A stretch of DNA of 64,000 bases, taken from the NCBI RefSeq assembly GCF_000364625.1, contig NZ_KB822599.1, positions 246,663 to 310,662 on the forward strand, read 5' to 3'. The position numbers and the translations under genes were made by a program. The notes under the pieces were generated by a model. That model was not told where the DNA came from. It saw nothing but the letters and a program-made list of their open reading frames with translations, and did not search any database. Below, piece after piece: positions 53,140 through 62,032 of this stretch. Positions within the stretch are counted from its first letter, which is position 1, and each line of letters begins with the position of its first letter. The DNA is from Pseudomonas thermotolerans DSM 14292 (lineage in GTDB: Bacteria; Pseudomonadota; Gammaproteobacteria; Pseudomonadales; Pseudomonadaceae).

Positions 53140-54651
53140 ATGCAGACGCCTTCTCTTCACGGTCTGGACGCCTGGGTCAGGGAACTGGATCGCGTTCGAC
53201 TACCGCTAACCGCCGACCTGCGCAGCCACCTCAGACTCCTGCTCCACGACAGTCGCCGCTCGCTGCGCGACCTCGCCGAACAGGTGCAACGCAGCCCCGT
53301 CGCCACCCTCGCCCTGATTCGCGAGGCCAACCGCCACACCGGCCAGCAGGGCCAGCCGGCGGCCACCCTGGAAGTGGCGCTCCATCGCCTCGGCCTGCAC
53401 CGCAGCGCCGAGCTGCTCGCCCACCTGCCGGTCTGCGAGACACAGGCCATGCCGCGGGCCCTGCGCCAGCTGCTGCTGATCAGCCGACACGCCGTACACC
53501 AGGCCGAGGGGCTGTTCGCACTGCGCCTGGCCCGCCTCTGGCAGGAGGTGCACTGCGCCAGCCTGCTGCTGCTTTCGCCCTTCTGGCCGCTGGCCGCTGC
53601 CCATCCGCAGTTGCTGGAGGAGTGGGAACAGCGCGTGCTCGGCCACGGCGAGCCGGCCACGAAGGTGGAGCACCAGTTGTTCGGCGTCACGCTGCTGCAG
53701 CTGGCCGGACATCTCGCCGAACTCTGGCGCCTGCCCGAGTGGGTCGGCCACTGCTACCGCCTGCTGGAGAGCGACCGCCGCCTGCTGGTCAAGGCCCTGC
53801 GCAACGCCCGCGACAGCGCACACCCACTGAACCAGCAGCAGCGCCTCGACGCCGATCCATCGCTGCGCCGCTGGCTGACCCAGCCGGCCAACAGCGTACT
53901 GCTGGCCAACAGCCTGGCGCTCTCCGCCCACGTCGGCTGGGGCTGCGAACACAGCCTGCGTTGGCAGCGACTGACCGCCCTGCACCTGCGACTGCCGCTG
54001 CCCGAGGTGCAGCAGCACAGCCACCAGTTGGCCGCCCACAGCGCCCGCCAGTTGGACCCGCAGGATCTCTGGCATCCGGCGGTTGCCCTGCTCTGGCCCT
54101 GGGCCGACAGCCACCTGCGTCCGCCCGAGCACCAGGCGCCACCGCCGAAGACCCTGCCAGAGTGGCGCCGGCACTGCACCGAGCTGCTCCGCGAGCCCAG
54201 CCCCTTCCTCAACGTGGTGCAACTCACCGCCTGCGCCCGCGACGCGCTGAACGCCTGCGGCCTGCCGCGGGTGCTGATGCTCCTCGCCGACCGCCAGCGC
54301 GCGCGCCTGCGCGGCCAGCAGGCCAGCGGCCTGAACGGCGCCGGCATCGGCCTGGAGCTGGACCCGGCGCCCAGCCCACTGCTGCGCCGGCTGCTCGACA
54401 AGCCCGCCCAACTGCGCCTCAGCCCGGCCAACATGGCGCAGTACTCGGCGCTGCTACCCGGCCCGCTGAAAGCCCTGTTCCCCAGCGAACACCTGCTGCT
54501 GCGCTCCCTGGCCCACCACGGTCGGGTGGTCATGCTGCTGGTCGCCGACCGCGAGGGACTGGCACTGGACGACTTCCACGTGCAGGCCTTCGACAAGACC
54601 GCTCTCTGCATCGAGCGGGCGCTGGCCCACTTCATCAGCCGCAAGGGCTGA
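53140..54651 (+). CDS. HDOD-domain protein
   Basis: A 503-residue soluble, leucine- and arginine-rich protein. Residues about 15-210 have the HDOD layout (LTADLRSHLRLLLHDSRRSLRDLAEQVQRSPVATLALIREAN, then a helical bundle with HRLGLHRSAELLAHLPV), a domain related to HD phosphohydrolases but usually without metal ligands. The C-terminal third is GAF-like at best and not recognised. Location beside motAB and fimX suggests a signalling role. The P. aeruginosa gene in this place (between motA and the rhodanese gene) is uncharacterised as far as I know. Confidence 0.72.
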   Translation: MQTPSLHGLDAWVRELDRVRLPLTADLRSHLRLLLHDSRRSLRDLAEQVQRSPVATLALIREANRHTGQQGQPAATLEVALHRLGLHRSAELLAHLPVCETQAMPRALRQLLLISRHAVHQAEGLFALRLARLWQEVHCASLLLLSPFWPLAAAHPQLLEEWEQRVLGHGEPATKVEHQLFGVTLLQLAGHLAELWRLPEWVGHCYRLLESDRRLLVKALRNARDSAHPLNQQQRLDADPSLRRWLTQPANSVLLANSLALSAHVGWGCEHSLRWQRLTALHLRLPLPEVQQHSHQLAAHSARQLDPQDLWHPAVALLWPWADSHLRPPEHQAPPPKTLPEWRRHCTELLREPSPFLNVVQLTACARDALNACGLPRVLMLLADRQRARLRGQQASGLNGAGIGLELDPAPSPLLRRLLDKPAQLRLSPANMAQYSALLPGPLKALFPSEHLLLRSLAHHGRVVMLLVADREGLALDDFHVQAFDKTALCIERALAHFISRKG

Positions 54652-54731
54652 AGGCCGAGGCGGCTTCCGGCAAGCCGCCACCCGCCAGTTCCGCTACAAT
54701 CCGCACTTTTCCCGTTGCCGGAGGCCATTCC

Positions 54732-55547
54732 ATGTCTGCCTTCTCCGACCTGCCGCTGGTGATCGAGCCGGCCGACCTGGCCAGCCGCCTGGACGCGCCC
54801 GAGCTGATCCTGGTCGACCTGACCAGCGCCACCCGCTACGCCGAGGGGCACCTCCCCGGCGCCCGCTTCGTCGATCCCAAGCGCACCCAGTGGGGTCAGC
54901 CGCCGGCCCCCGGCCTGCTACCCGAGCGCGCCCGGCTGGAGGCGCTGTTCGGCGAACTCGGCCATCGCCCGGAGGCCGTCTACGTGGTCTACGACGACGA
55001 GGGCGGCGGCTGGGCCGGGCGCTTCATCTGGCTGCTCGACGTGATCGGCCACGCCCGCTGCCACTACCTGAACGGCGGCCTGCACGCCTGGCTGGCCGAC
55101 GGCCGCGCCTTGGACACCGCCGTCCCCGCCCCGGCCGGCGGCCCGCTGCCGCTGACCCTGCACGAGGCGCCGACCGCCAGCCGCGAGTACCTGCTGTCGC
55201 GCCTCGGCGCCGCCGACCTCGCCATCTGGGACGCCCGCTCGCCGGCCGAATACCGCGGCGAGAAGGTGCTCGCCGCCAAGGGCGGACACATTCCCGGCGC
55301 GGTGAACTTCGAATGGACCGCCGGCATGGACCCGGCCCGCGCCCTGCGCATCCGCGCCGACATGGCCGAGGTGCTCGCCGGCCTGGGCATCACCCCGGAC
55401 AAGGAGGTGATCACCCACTGCCAGACCCATCACCGCTCCGGTTTCACCTACCTGGTGGCCAAGGCCCTCGGCTATCCGCGGGTCAAGGGCTACGCCGGTT
55501 CCTGGTCCGAATGGGGCAACCACCCCGACACCCCCGTGGAGAGCTGA
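54732..55547 (+). CDS. rhdA: Thiosulfate sulfurtransferase (rhodanese), RhdA type
   Basis: A 271-residue tandem-domain rhodanese. The first domain is inactive; the second has the active loop HCQTHHRSG with the catalytic Cys. The Cys-Gln-Thr-His-His-Arg loop is the one known from Azotobacter vinelandii RhdA, which is also 271 residues; it differs from the CRKGVT loop of mammalian rhodanese. It moves sulfane sulfur from thiosulfate to cyanide or thiols. It ends three bases before psd. Confidence 0.92.
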   Translation: MSAFSDLPLVIEPADLASRLDAPELILVDLTSATRYAEGHLPGARFVDPKRTQWGQPPAPGLLPERARLEALFGELGHRPEAVYVVYDDEGGGWAGRFIWLLDVIGHARCHYLNGGLHAWLADGRALDTAVPAPAGGPLPLTLHEAPTASREYLLSRLGAADLAIWDARSPAEYRGEKVLAAKGGHIPGAVNFEWTAGMDPARALRIRADMAEVLAGLGITPDKEVITHCQTHHRSGFTYLVAKALGYPRVKGYAGSWSEWGNHPDTPVES

Positions 55548-55550
55548 TCG

Positions 55551-56426
55551 ATGTCCCTGCAAGAACGCCTGTTCCTGCTCGCCCAGTACCTGCTGCCGCA
55601 CCACCTGCTGTCGCGGCTGGTCGGCCTGGCCGCCGAGTGCCGCGTGCCCTGGTTCAAGAACCGCCTGATCGGCTGGTTCGCCCGCCGCTACCGGGTCGAC
55701 ATGAGCGAGGCGCAGGTCGAGGATCTACACGCCTATGAACACTTCAACGCCTTCTTCACCCGTGCCCTGAAGGACGGCGCGCGGCCGCTGGAGGCAGCCC
55801 CCGACGCGGTGCTCTGCCCGGCCGACGGCGCCATCAGCCAGCTCGGCCGCATCGAGCACGGGCGCATCTTCCAGGCCAAGGGGCACAGCTTCAGCGCCGT
55901 CGAGCTGCTCGGCGGCGATGCCGAGCGCGCCGCGCCCTTCCTGGGCGGCAGTTTCGCCACCGTCTATCTGTCGCCACGCGACTACCACCGCGTGCACATG
56001 CCGCTGGCCGGCACCCTGCGCGAGATGGTCTACGTGCCGGGCCGGCTGTTCTCGGTCAACCAGCTGACCGCAGAGAACGTCCCCGAGCTGTTCGCCCGCA
56101 ACGAGCGGGTGGTCTGCCTGTTCGACACTGAGCGCGGGCCCATGGCCGTGGTGCTGGTCGGCGCGATGATCGTCGCCTCCATCGAGACCGTCTGGGCCGG
56201 CCTGGTCACCCCGCCGAAGCGCGCCCTGAAGAGTTTCCGCTACGACGCCGCGGCCCGCGCGCCCATCCACCTGGAGAAAGGCGCCGAGCTGGGCCGCTTC
56301 AAGCTCGGCTCCACGGCCATCGTGCTGTTCGGTCCCGAGCAGGTGGAGTGGGCTGAGGAACTGGCCGCCGGCAGCCCGGTACGCATGGGCCAGCGCCTGG
56401 GCAGCAGCCTCGACGGCGCGGCCTGA
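55551..56426 (+). CDS. psd: Phosphatidylserine decarboxylase proenzyme
   Basis: A 291-residue membrane-associated enzyme making phosphatidylethanolamine. The self-cleavage site LGST is present in [16 protein letters not shown], producing the pyruvoyl group. The catalytic triad context [10 protein letters not shown] and [11 protein letters not shown] is intact, as is [14 protein letters not shown]. Normal length. The closeness to rhdA suggests one transcript. Confidence 0.96.
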   Translation: MSLQERLFLLAQYLLPHHLLSRLVGLAAECRVPWFKNRLIGWFARRYRVDMSEAQVEDLHAYEHFNAFFTRALKDGARPLEAAPDAVLCPADGAISQLGRIEHGRIFQAKGHSFSAVELLGGDAERAAPFLGGSFATVYLSPRDYHRVHMPLAGTLREMVYVPGRLFSVNQLTAENVPELFARNERVVCLFDTERGPMAVVLVGAMIVASIETVWAGLVTPPKRALKSFRYDAAARAPIHLEKGAELGRFKLGSTAIVLFGPEQVEWAEELAAGSPVRMGQRLGSSLDGAA

Positions 56427-56433
56427 CGACGGC

Positions 56434-56464
56434 TGACGGGCACGGGCATGCTCCGCCCGTCCCG
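56434..56464 (+). terminator. Possible terminator stem after psd
   Basis: Arms GACGGGC and GCCCGTC, about 13 bases apart, lie just after the psd stop. There is no clear T-run, so termination strength is uncertain. Confidence 0.35.
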
Positions 56465-56576
56465 CCAGCCAATGGGACGGCTGCCACAGTCGGCGGACAC
56501 TGTTAAAGTGTCATCGCACTCTGCAGCGTCTCCCCTTTCTTCGTTGGCGTACCGGCCCCCGCGGATAACGAGATAC

Positions 56577-58382
56577 ATGGACAAACAGACCCACCACCTG
56601 CTGTTGCGCGTCCCCACCCCCGACAAGCACAGCCTTTCCTGCTGTGAACCCTCACCCCGGGATCTCAAGCTGTGGATCGCCGGCCTGCCGAAGGCCAACC
56701 TGGGAGAGACCGCCCGCCAGCTCTATCAGTGCCTGATCGAGGTCAACCAGCTGGTCACCCCGCCGGACAACCGCCTCAAGCTGCTGGAACTGCTGCGCGT
56801 CGAAGTGCACTTCATCTGCCACCACCTGGAACGCCACTTCCTCAACCAGGCCATCGTCCTCGACGAACGCCCGCGCAAGATCGCCAACCTCTGCCAGGCC
56901 CTGCAGAACCACCTCGCCGCCGGCTACAAGCTGATCATCACCCAGGACCTGCCGCAGGCCTCGGCGCGGGAGCGCCGCCGCGAGCGTAACGAGCGTCTGG
57001 TGGTCGCCCTGCAGCGCGCCACCTACGCCCTGTGCGGTCCGCTGGTCCGCGCCAACCAGCTGTACTGCCCGGTCCCCGAGGGGCTCTGGCTGGAACTCCA
57101 CCAGCTCTACCAGATCGCCCACGCGCGCCGCCTGCACCGCCTGGTGGTACGCGACCCTCTGGCCCACGTCGCGGGACTGAGCGTCGAGCAGACCTACCTG
57201 ATCGCCCTGCTGCTCGGCTGCTCGCGCTGCAACCAGATGCGCCAGAACAGCATTGCCCGCCTCGCCGAAGCGCTTGAGGCCTGGACCTCGCTGGCCCATC
57301 TGCAGGACGCCGACGCGCCGGGCAGCATCTTCGTGGTGACCCCGCAAGTGGACGGCCCGCCGCGCTACAAGACGCTCAGTCAGGGCAGCGACCAGCACGG
57401 CCTGCTCGGCCTAAACCCGCTGCCGCTGGTGGACGCCATCCGCGAATACCTGCTGCTCCCCGCTGCCGAGCGCGGCCAGGCCCGCCTGCCGGTGCCGGAA
57501 GGCTTCAGCCTCGACCTGCTGCAGCACCTCGCCTCGGCCTGGGGGGATATCGCCGAGCGCACCTTCCAGCGCACCCCGGGCCAGGGCAGCCTGACCCTGT
57601 GCATCGGCATGAGCGCGCTGCACTACTACCTGGCCGGCGGCAAGACCTTCAGCGAAGTGCTCCGGCGTCCCGAGGAAGCCAAGAGCGCGGTGTTCGACAC
57701 CAGCGCCCCGCGCACCAAGGACATCTGGAACGGCGCCTTCGACGCTCAGCCCGGCCGGGACCACGACCAGATCTACGAGGAAATCCAGTACGTCCGCCCC
57801 GGCGAGGAGCGCCATCCGCAGAAGACCGAGAGCTACCCCACCTACGAGCTGGCGATCGTCAACCACAGCCCCGGCGGGTACTGTCTCAAATGGCCTAAGG
57901 AAGTGCCCAGCCAGCTGCAGGCCGGCGAACTGCTCGGCATCCAGGACAGCCCCGAGCAGCCCTGGTGCATCGCCATCGTGCGCTGGATCCGCCAGGTGCG
58001 CGGCGGTGGCACCCAGATGGGCATCGAACTGATCGCCCCGCACGCCCAGCCCTGCGGCCTGCAGTTGCTGCGCAAGGACGAACAGAACAGCTGCTTCCTG
58101 CGCGCCCTGCTGCTCCCGGAGATCAGCGCCATCTCCCGCCCGGCGACCCTGCTGGCCCCGCGCCTGCCCTTCCAGGAAGGCAACAAGGTGGTGATCAACC
58201 TCAACGGCGAGGAACGCCAGGCGGTTCTCAGCCGCAAGCAGACCGGCAACAGCAGCTTCAACCAGTTCGAATATCGCCTGGTGGAGCAGTTCGCCCAGGA
58301 TCCAGGGAAGCCCGTCACAACGTCGGCAAGCGGGAAGATCGGCGGCGAGGAAGACTTTGACTCCCTCTGGAAGTCTCTGTAG
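56577..58382 (+). CDS. fimW: PilZ-domain surface-response protein FimW (PA4958-like)
   Basis: A 601-residue cytoplasmic protein lying just upstream of fimX, as in P. aeruginosa, where the PA4958 product was named FimW, a c-di-GMP effector promoting surface attachment. The long N-terminal part is helical (LKLLELLRVEVHFICHHLERHFL, RERRRERNERLVVALQRA). Residues about 465-545 have a PilZ-like beta region (ELAIVNHSPGGYCLKWPKEVPSQLQAGELLGIQ), though the leading RxxxR is not obvious. The name is by synteny and memory, so moderately sure. Confidence 0.68.
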   Translation: MDKQTHHLLLRVPTPDKHSLSCCEPSPRDLKLWIAGLPKANLGETARQLYQCLIEVNQLVTPPDNRLKLLELLRVEVHFICHHLERHFLNQAIVLDERPRKIANLCQALQNHLAAGYKLIITQDLPQASARERRRERNERLVVALQRATYALCGPLVRANQLYCPVPEGLWLELHQLYQIAHARRLHRLVVRDPLAHVAGLSVEQTYLIALLLGCSRCNQMRQNSIARLAEALEAWTSLAHLQDADAPGSIFVVTPQVDGPPRYKTLSQGSDQHGLLGLNPLPLVDAIREYLLLPAAERGQARLPVPEGFSLDLLQHLASAWGDIAERTFQRTPGQGSLTLCIGMSALHYYLAGGKTFSEVLRRPEEAKSAVFDTSAPRTKDIWNGAFDAQPGRDHDQIYEEIQYVRPGEERHPQKTESYPTYELAIVNHSPGGYCLKWPKEVPSQLQAGELLGIQDSPEQPWCIAIVRWIRQVRGGGTQMGIELIAPHAQPCGLQLLRKDEQNSCFLRALLLPEISAISRPATLLAPRLPFQEGNKVVINLNGEERQAVLSRKQTGNSSFNQFEYRLVEQFAQDPGKPVTTSASGKIGGEEDFDSLWKSL

Positions 58383-58454
58383 ATTCCAGCCCATTGCCAT
58401 TCGTCGCCTTTTTGCGCACGTTCGGCGCGTCCCGCCGTCTTTCAAGCACACGCC

Positions 58455-60527
58455 ATGGGCATTGAAAAGAAAACCATCCGCCTGCTGATTCTCGAGGACT
58501 CGCAGAACGAGGCGGAGCGCCTCGTCAGCCTGTTCCGCAACGCCGGGCACGCCACCCGGGTGCACCGTCTCACTTCCAGCGACGACCTCGCCGAAGCCCT
58601 GCAGCAGAGCTGGGACCTGCTCATCGCCGCGCCGAGCAGCGAGCACCTCGAGCCCAGCGAGGCGATCGCCGCGATCCGTCGCCAGGCCAAGGACATCCCG
58701 GTGATCCAGCTGGTCGCCGGCAACGACTCCGACGCCATCACCGAGGCCCTGACCCTGGGCGCCCAGGACGCCCTGCCCCAGGGCGAGGACGAGCGACTGA
58801 TCCTGGTCGCCAAGCGCGAGCTGGCCAACCTCGAGGAACGCCGCGCCCGGCGCGCCGCCGAGGTGGCCCTGCGCGAAGCGGAGAAGCGCTGCCAGCTGCT
58901 CCTCGACAGCTCGGTGGACGCCATCACCTACGTCCACGACGGCATGCACATCTACGCCAACCGCGCCTACCTGCAACTTTTCGGCTACGAGGATGCCGAC
59001 GAGCTGGAAGGCATGCCGATGATCGACCTGATCGGCGCCGCCGACCAGAGTAAGTTCAAGGACTTCCTGAAGGCCTACCAACAGGACGGCGAAGGCCACG
59101 CCGAGCTGACCTGCACCGGGGTCAAGGCCGACGGACAGAGCTTCGAAGCGCGGATGAGCTTCTCGCCGGCCAGCTACGACAGCGAGCCCTGCATCCAGGT
59201 GGTGATCCGCGCGGGGAGCGACAACGCCGAGCTGGAGGAGAAGCTGCGCGAGATCAGTTGCCAGGACCTGGTCACCGGGCTGTTCAACCGTCCCCATTTC
59301 CTCGAGCTGCTGGACGCCGCCGCGGAACGCGCGGTCAACGCCGGCCAACCGGCCACCCTGGCCTACATCCGCCTCGACCGCTACCAGCCGCTGCTCGCCG
59401 AGATCGGCCTGGCAGGCATCGACTTGCTGCTCGCCGACCTGGCCACCCTGCTGCGCGCCCACTTCCCAGCCGACGCCCAGCTGGCGCGCTTCGGCGACGA
59501 CGTGTTCACCGTCCTGCAGCCGGGCATCGCCCCGGAGCAGGCGCTGGACGGTCTCAACGCCCTGCTCAAGAAGGTCGAGGGCCATCTGTTCGACGTCGCC
59601 GGGCGCACCGCTCAGACCACCCTGAGCATCGGCGTGGCGGGCATCAACGAGACCAGCGCCAAGGTCCAGGAGGTGGTCGACCGCGCCCACCGCTGCGCCG
59701 ACGAGTTGAAAGGCGGCAACGCCCTGAAGCTCTACGACCCGACCGACGAACTGGCTGCCGCGGCCAGTCGCGGCAACGTGCTGGCCATGGTTCAGCACGC
59801 CCTGGAGACCAATGGTTTCCGCCTGCTGTTCCAGCCGATCATCAGCCTGCGCGGCGACAGCAACGAGTACTACGAGGTGCTGCTGCGCCTGCTCAACCCG
59901 CAGGGCGAGGAGATCGCCCCCGGCGAGTTCCTCGGCGCTGCCCAGGACGCAGGGCTGGCCGAGAAGATCGACCGCTGGGTGATCCTCAACGCCATCAAGC
60001 TGCTCGCCGACCACCGCGCCAAGGGCCACAACACCTGCCTGTTCCTCCACCTGTCCAGCGCCAGCCTGCAGGACCAGACCCTGCTGCCCTGGCTCAGCGT
60101 GGCGCTCAAGGCCGCCCGACTGCCCTCCGACGCGCTGATCTTCCAGATCAGCGAGCCGGACGCCACCACCTACCTGAAACAGGCCAAGGCACTCACCCAA
60201 GGCCTCAGCGAGCTGCACTGCAAGGTGGCGCTCAGCCAGTTCGGCTGCGCGCTGAACCCCTTCAACACCCTCAAGCACCTGAACGTCGACTTCGTGAAGG
60301 TGGACGGCTCCTTCTCCCAGGACCTTTCCAGCCCGGAGAGCCAGGAGGCGCTGAAGACCCTGCTGGCCAGCCTGCACGCCCAGGCCAAGCTGACCATCGT
60401 GCCCTTCGTGGAAAGCGCCAGCGTACTGGCCACCCTCTGGCAGGCCGGGGTCAACTACATTCAGGGCTACTACCTGCAGGGGCCGAGTCAGGCCATGGAC
60501 TACGACTTCTCGGTGGGCGACGAATAA
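58455..60527 (+). CDS. fimX: FimX: type IV pilus c-di-GMP effector
   Basis: A 690-residue protein with four domains: receiver-like (residues 10-125, RLLILEDSQNEAERL), PAS (about 145-260, LLLDSSVDAITYVHDGMHIYANRAYLQLFGYED), degenerate GGDEF (about 275-430; RFGDDVFTVL where GGDEF should be) and degenerate EAL (about 440-690; YYEVLLRLL in place of EAL). Such loss of both catalytic motifs is the mark of FimX, which binds c-di-GMP in the EAL domain and drives polar pilus assembly and twitching. ATG 58455 fits the receiver start. Confidence 0.92.
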   Translation: MGIEKKTIRLLILEDSQNEAERLVSLFRNAGHATRVHRLTSSDDLAEALQQSWDLLIAAPSSEHLEPSEAIAAIRRQAKDIPVIQLVAGNDSDAITEALTLGAQDALPQGEDERLILVAKRELANLEERRARRAAEVALREAEKRCQLLLDSSVDAITYVHDGMHIYANRAYLQLFGYEDADELEGMPMIDLIGAADQSKFKDFLKAYQQDGEGHAELTCTGVKADGQSFEARMSFSPASYDSEPCIQVVIRAGSDNAELEEKLREISCQDLVTGLFNRPHFLELLDAAAERAVNAGQPATLAYIRLDRYQPLLAEIGLAGIDLLLADLATLLRAHFPADAQLARFGDDVFTVLQPGIAPEQALDGLNALLKKVEGHLFDVAGRTAQTTLSIGVAGINETSAKVQEVVDRAHRCADELKGGNALKLYDPTDELAAAASRGNVLAMVQHALETNGFRLLFQPIISLRGDSNEYYEVLLRLLNPQGEEIAPGEFLGAAQDAGLAEKIDRWVILNAIKLLADHRAKGHNTCLFLHLSSASLQDQTLLPWLSVALKAARLPSDALIFQISEPDATTYLKQAKALTQGLSELHCKVALSQFGCALNPFNTLKHLNVDFVKVDGSFSQDLSSPESQEALKTLLASLHAQAKLTIVPFVESASVLATLWQAGVNYIQGYYLQGPSQAMDYDFSVGDE

Positions 60528-60543
60528 GCGCCCCGACAACGAA

Positions 60544-60569
60544 AGAAGCCGCCCGAGGGCGGCTTCTTC
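60544..60569 (+). terminator. Terminator after fimX
   Basis: Arms AGAAGCCGCC (60544-60553) and GGCGGCTTCT (60558-60567) with a four-base loop lie 17 bases after the fimX stop. The trailing T-run is short. Confidence 0.6.
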
Positions 60570-60628
60570 ATGTCCGGTATCCCATCCTGGATAAGCTTTC
60601 CACCCAGCAGGCCGAGTCTCGGAGCGCA

Positions 60629-60657
60629 AAACGCCCGATGCACCGCATCGGGCGTTT
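60629..60657 (-). terminator. Terminator of serB
   Basis: A 12-base stem (AAACGCCCGATG and CATCGGGCGTTT, loop of five) lies 27 bases beyond the serB stop and is followed by TTTTGCG on the minus strand. Confidence 0.7.
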
Positions 60658-60683
60658 CGTGTTTCAGAGCCTAGCGAGGGCGC

Positions 60684-61898
60684 TCAGACCAGACCGTCGC
60701 GGTCTCGATGGCCGAGCAGGTAGAGGATGCCGTCCAGGCCCAGGGTGGAGATCGCCTGCTTGGCCGACTGCTTGACCAGCGGTTTGGCACGGAAGGCCAC
60801 GCCAAGACCTGCCAGGCCGAGCATCGGCAGGTCGTTGGCGCCGTCGCCCACGGCGATGGTCTGCTCCAGCTGCAGCCCTTCCCGGGCGGCCAGCTCACGC
60901 AACAGGTCGGCCTTGCGCTGGGCATCGACGATCGGCTCCACGGCCACCCCGGTGACCTTGCCGTCGACGATCTGCAGCTCGTTGGCATAGACGTAGTCGA
61001 TGCCGAGCTTCTGCTGCAGCTTGCGGGCGAAATAGGTGAAGCCGCCGGAGAGGATCGCGGTCTTGTAGCCCAGGCGCTTGAGCTCGGCGAACAGCGTCTC
61101 GGCGCCCTCGGTGAGGCGCAGGCCGGCGGCGATATCCTCCAACACGTCCTCGGAGAGCCCCTTGAGCAGCGCCAGGCGCTCCTTGAAACTGGCGCGGAAG
61201 TCCAGCTCGCCGCGCATCGCCCGCTCGGTGATCGCCGCCACCTGGTCGCCCACCCCGGCGGCCTTGGCCAGCTCGTCGATCACCTCGGCCTCGATCAGCG
61301 TCGAGTCCATGTCGAACACCGCCAGGCGGCGGTTGCGGCGGAAGATGGTGTCCTGCTGGAAGGCGATGTCGACGCTGAGCTCCTGGGCCACGCTGAGGAA
61401 CTCGGCGCGCAGGGCCGCCGGGTCGGCCGGCTCGCCACGCACCGAGAACTCGATGCAGCCCTTGCTCATCTCGTCCGGGGTGTCCAGGGGGATACGTCCG
61501 GACAGGCGGTCGATGTGGTCGATGTTCAGCCCGTACTTGGCGGTGATCGAGCTGACCCTGTGCAGCTGCTCGGCGGTGACCCTCCGGGTCAGCAGGGTGA
61601 CGATGTGCCGGGGCTTGCCCTGTCCAGCCACCCATTGCTGGTAGTCGGCCTCGGATACCGGGGTGAAACGCACCTGCTGATCCAGCTTGTAGGCGGTGAA
61701 CAGTACGTCCTTGAGCACCGCGGAGGCTTCCTGGGTGTGCGGGATCTCCACCAGGATGCCGAACGACAGGGTGTCGTGGATCACCGCCTGGCCGATGTCG
61801 AGGATGTTCGCGCCGCCCCGGGCCAGCACACCGGTGATGGCGGCGGTGAGGCCCGGACGGTCCTCACCGGTGATGTTGATCAGAACGATTTCGCGCAA
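60684..61898 (-). CDS. serB: Phosphoserine phosphatase SerB
   Basis: A 404-residue enzyme making serine from phosphoserine. Two ACT-type domains come first (MREIVLINITGEDRPGLTAAITGVLARGG; then HIVTLLTRRVTAEQLHRVSSITAKYG). The HAD domain follows with VFDMDSTLIEAEVIDELAKAAG (nucleophile Asp in DMDST), ILSGGFTYFARKL and AVGDGANDLPML. Longer than E. coli SerB because of the second ACT domain, as is usual in pseudomonads. Confidence 0.95.
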   Translation of the reverse strand: MREIVLINITGEDRPGLTAAITGVLARGGANILDIGQAVIHDTLSFGILVEIPHTQEASAVLKDVLFTAYKLDQQVRFTPVSEADYQQWVAGQGKPRHIVTLLTRRVTAEQLHRVSSITAKYGLNIDHIDRLSGRIPLDTPDEMSKGCIEFSVRGEPADPAALRAEFLSVAQELSVDIAFQQDTIFRRNRRLAVFDMDSTLIEAEVIDELAKAAGVGDQVAAITERAMRGELDFRASFKERLALLKGLSEDVLEDIAAGLRLTEGAETLFAELKRLGYKTAILSGGFTYFARKLQQKLGIDYVYANELQIVDGKVTGVAVEPIVDAQRKADLLRELAAREGLQLEQTIAVGDGANDLPMLGLAGLGVAFRAKPLVKQSAKQAISTLGLDGILYLLGHRDRDGLV

Positions 61899-61928
61899 GG
61901 CGCAACCCTCGCTGTGTAAAAGACCGGC

Positions 61929-61997
61929 ATTCTACCCCCTTTCCCCGCCGGGAGGGCACGCCCGGCGCTTTGCCGCCCCCAGGCCGCTCGTTATACT
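61929..61997. promoter_or_regulatory. Divergent promoter region of serB and the ytjB-type gene
   Basis: On the minus strand a good -10 TAGAAT (61934-61929) points to serB, but its -35 is poor. On the plus strand TATACT (61992-61997) is a -10 for the ytjB-type gene, with a weak TTTGCC 17 bases before. Both are tentative. Confidence 0.4.
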
Positions 61998-62032
61998 GCG
62001 CGGCAACTCCACTCCTAGAAGAATCGCGCTCT

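Noticed and set aside
57411..60629. Minus-strand frame of 1072 codons opposite fimW and fimX
   Set aside because: An antisense shadow typical of high-GC codon usage (rich in Gly, Val, Gln, His); both sense genes are well supported.
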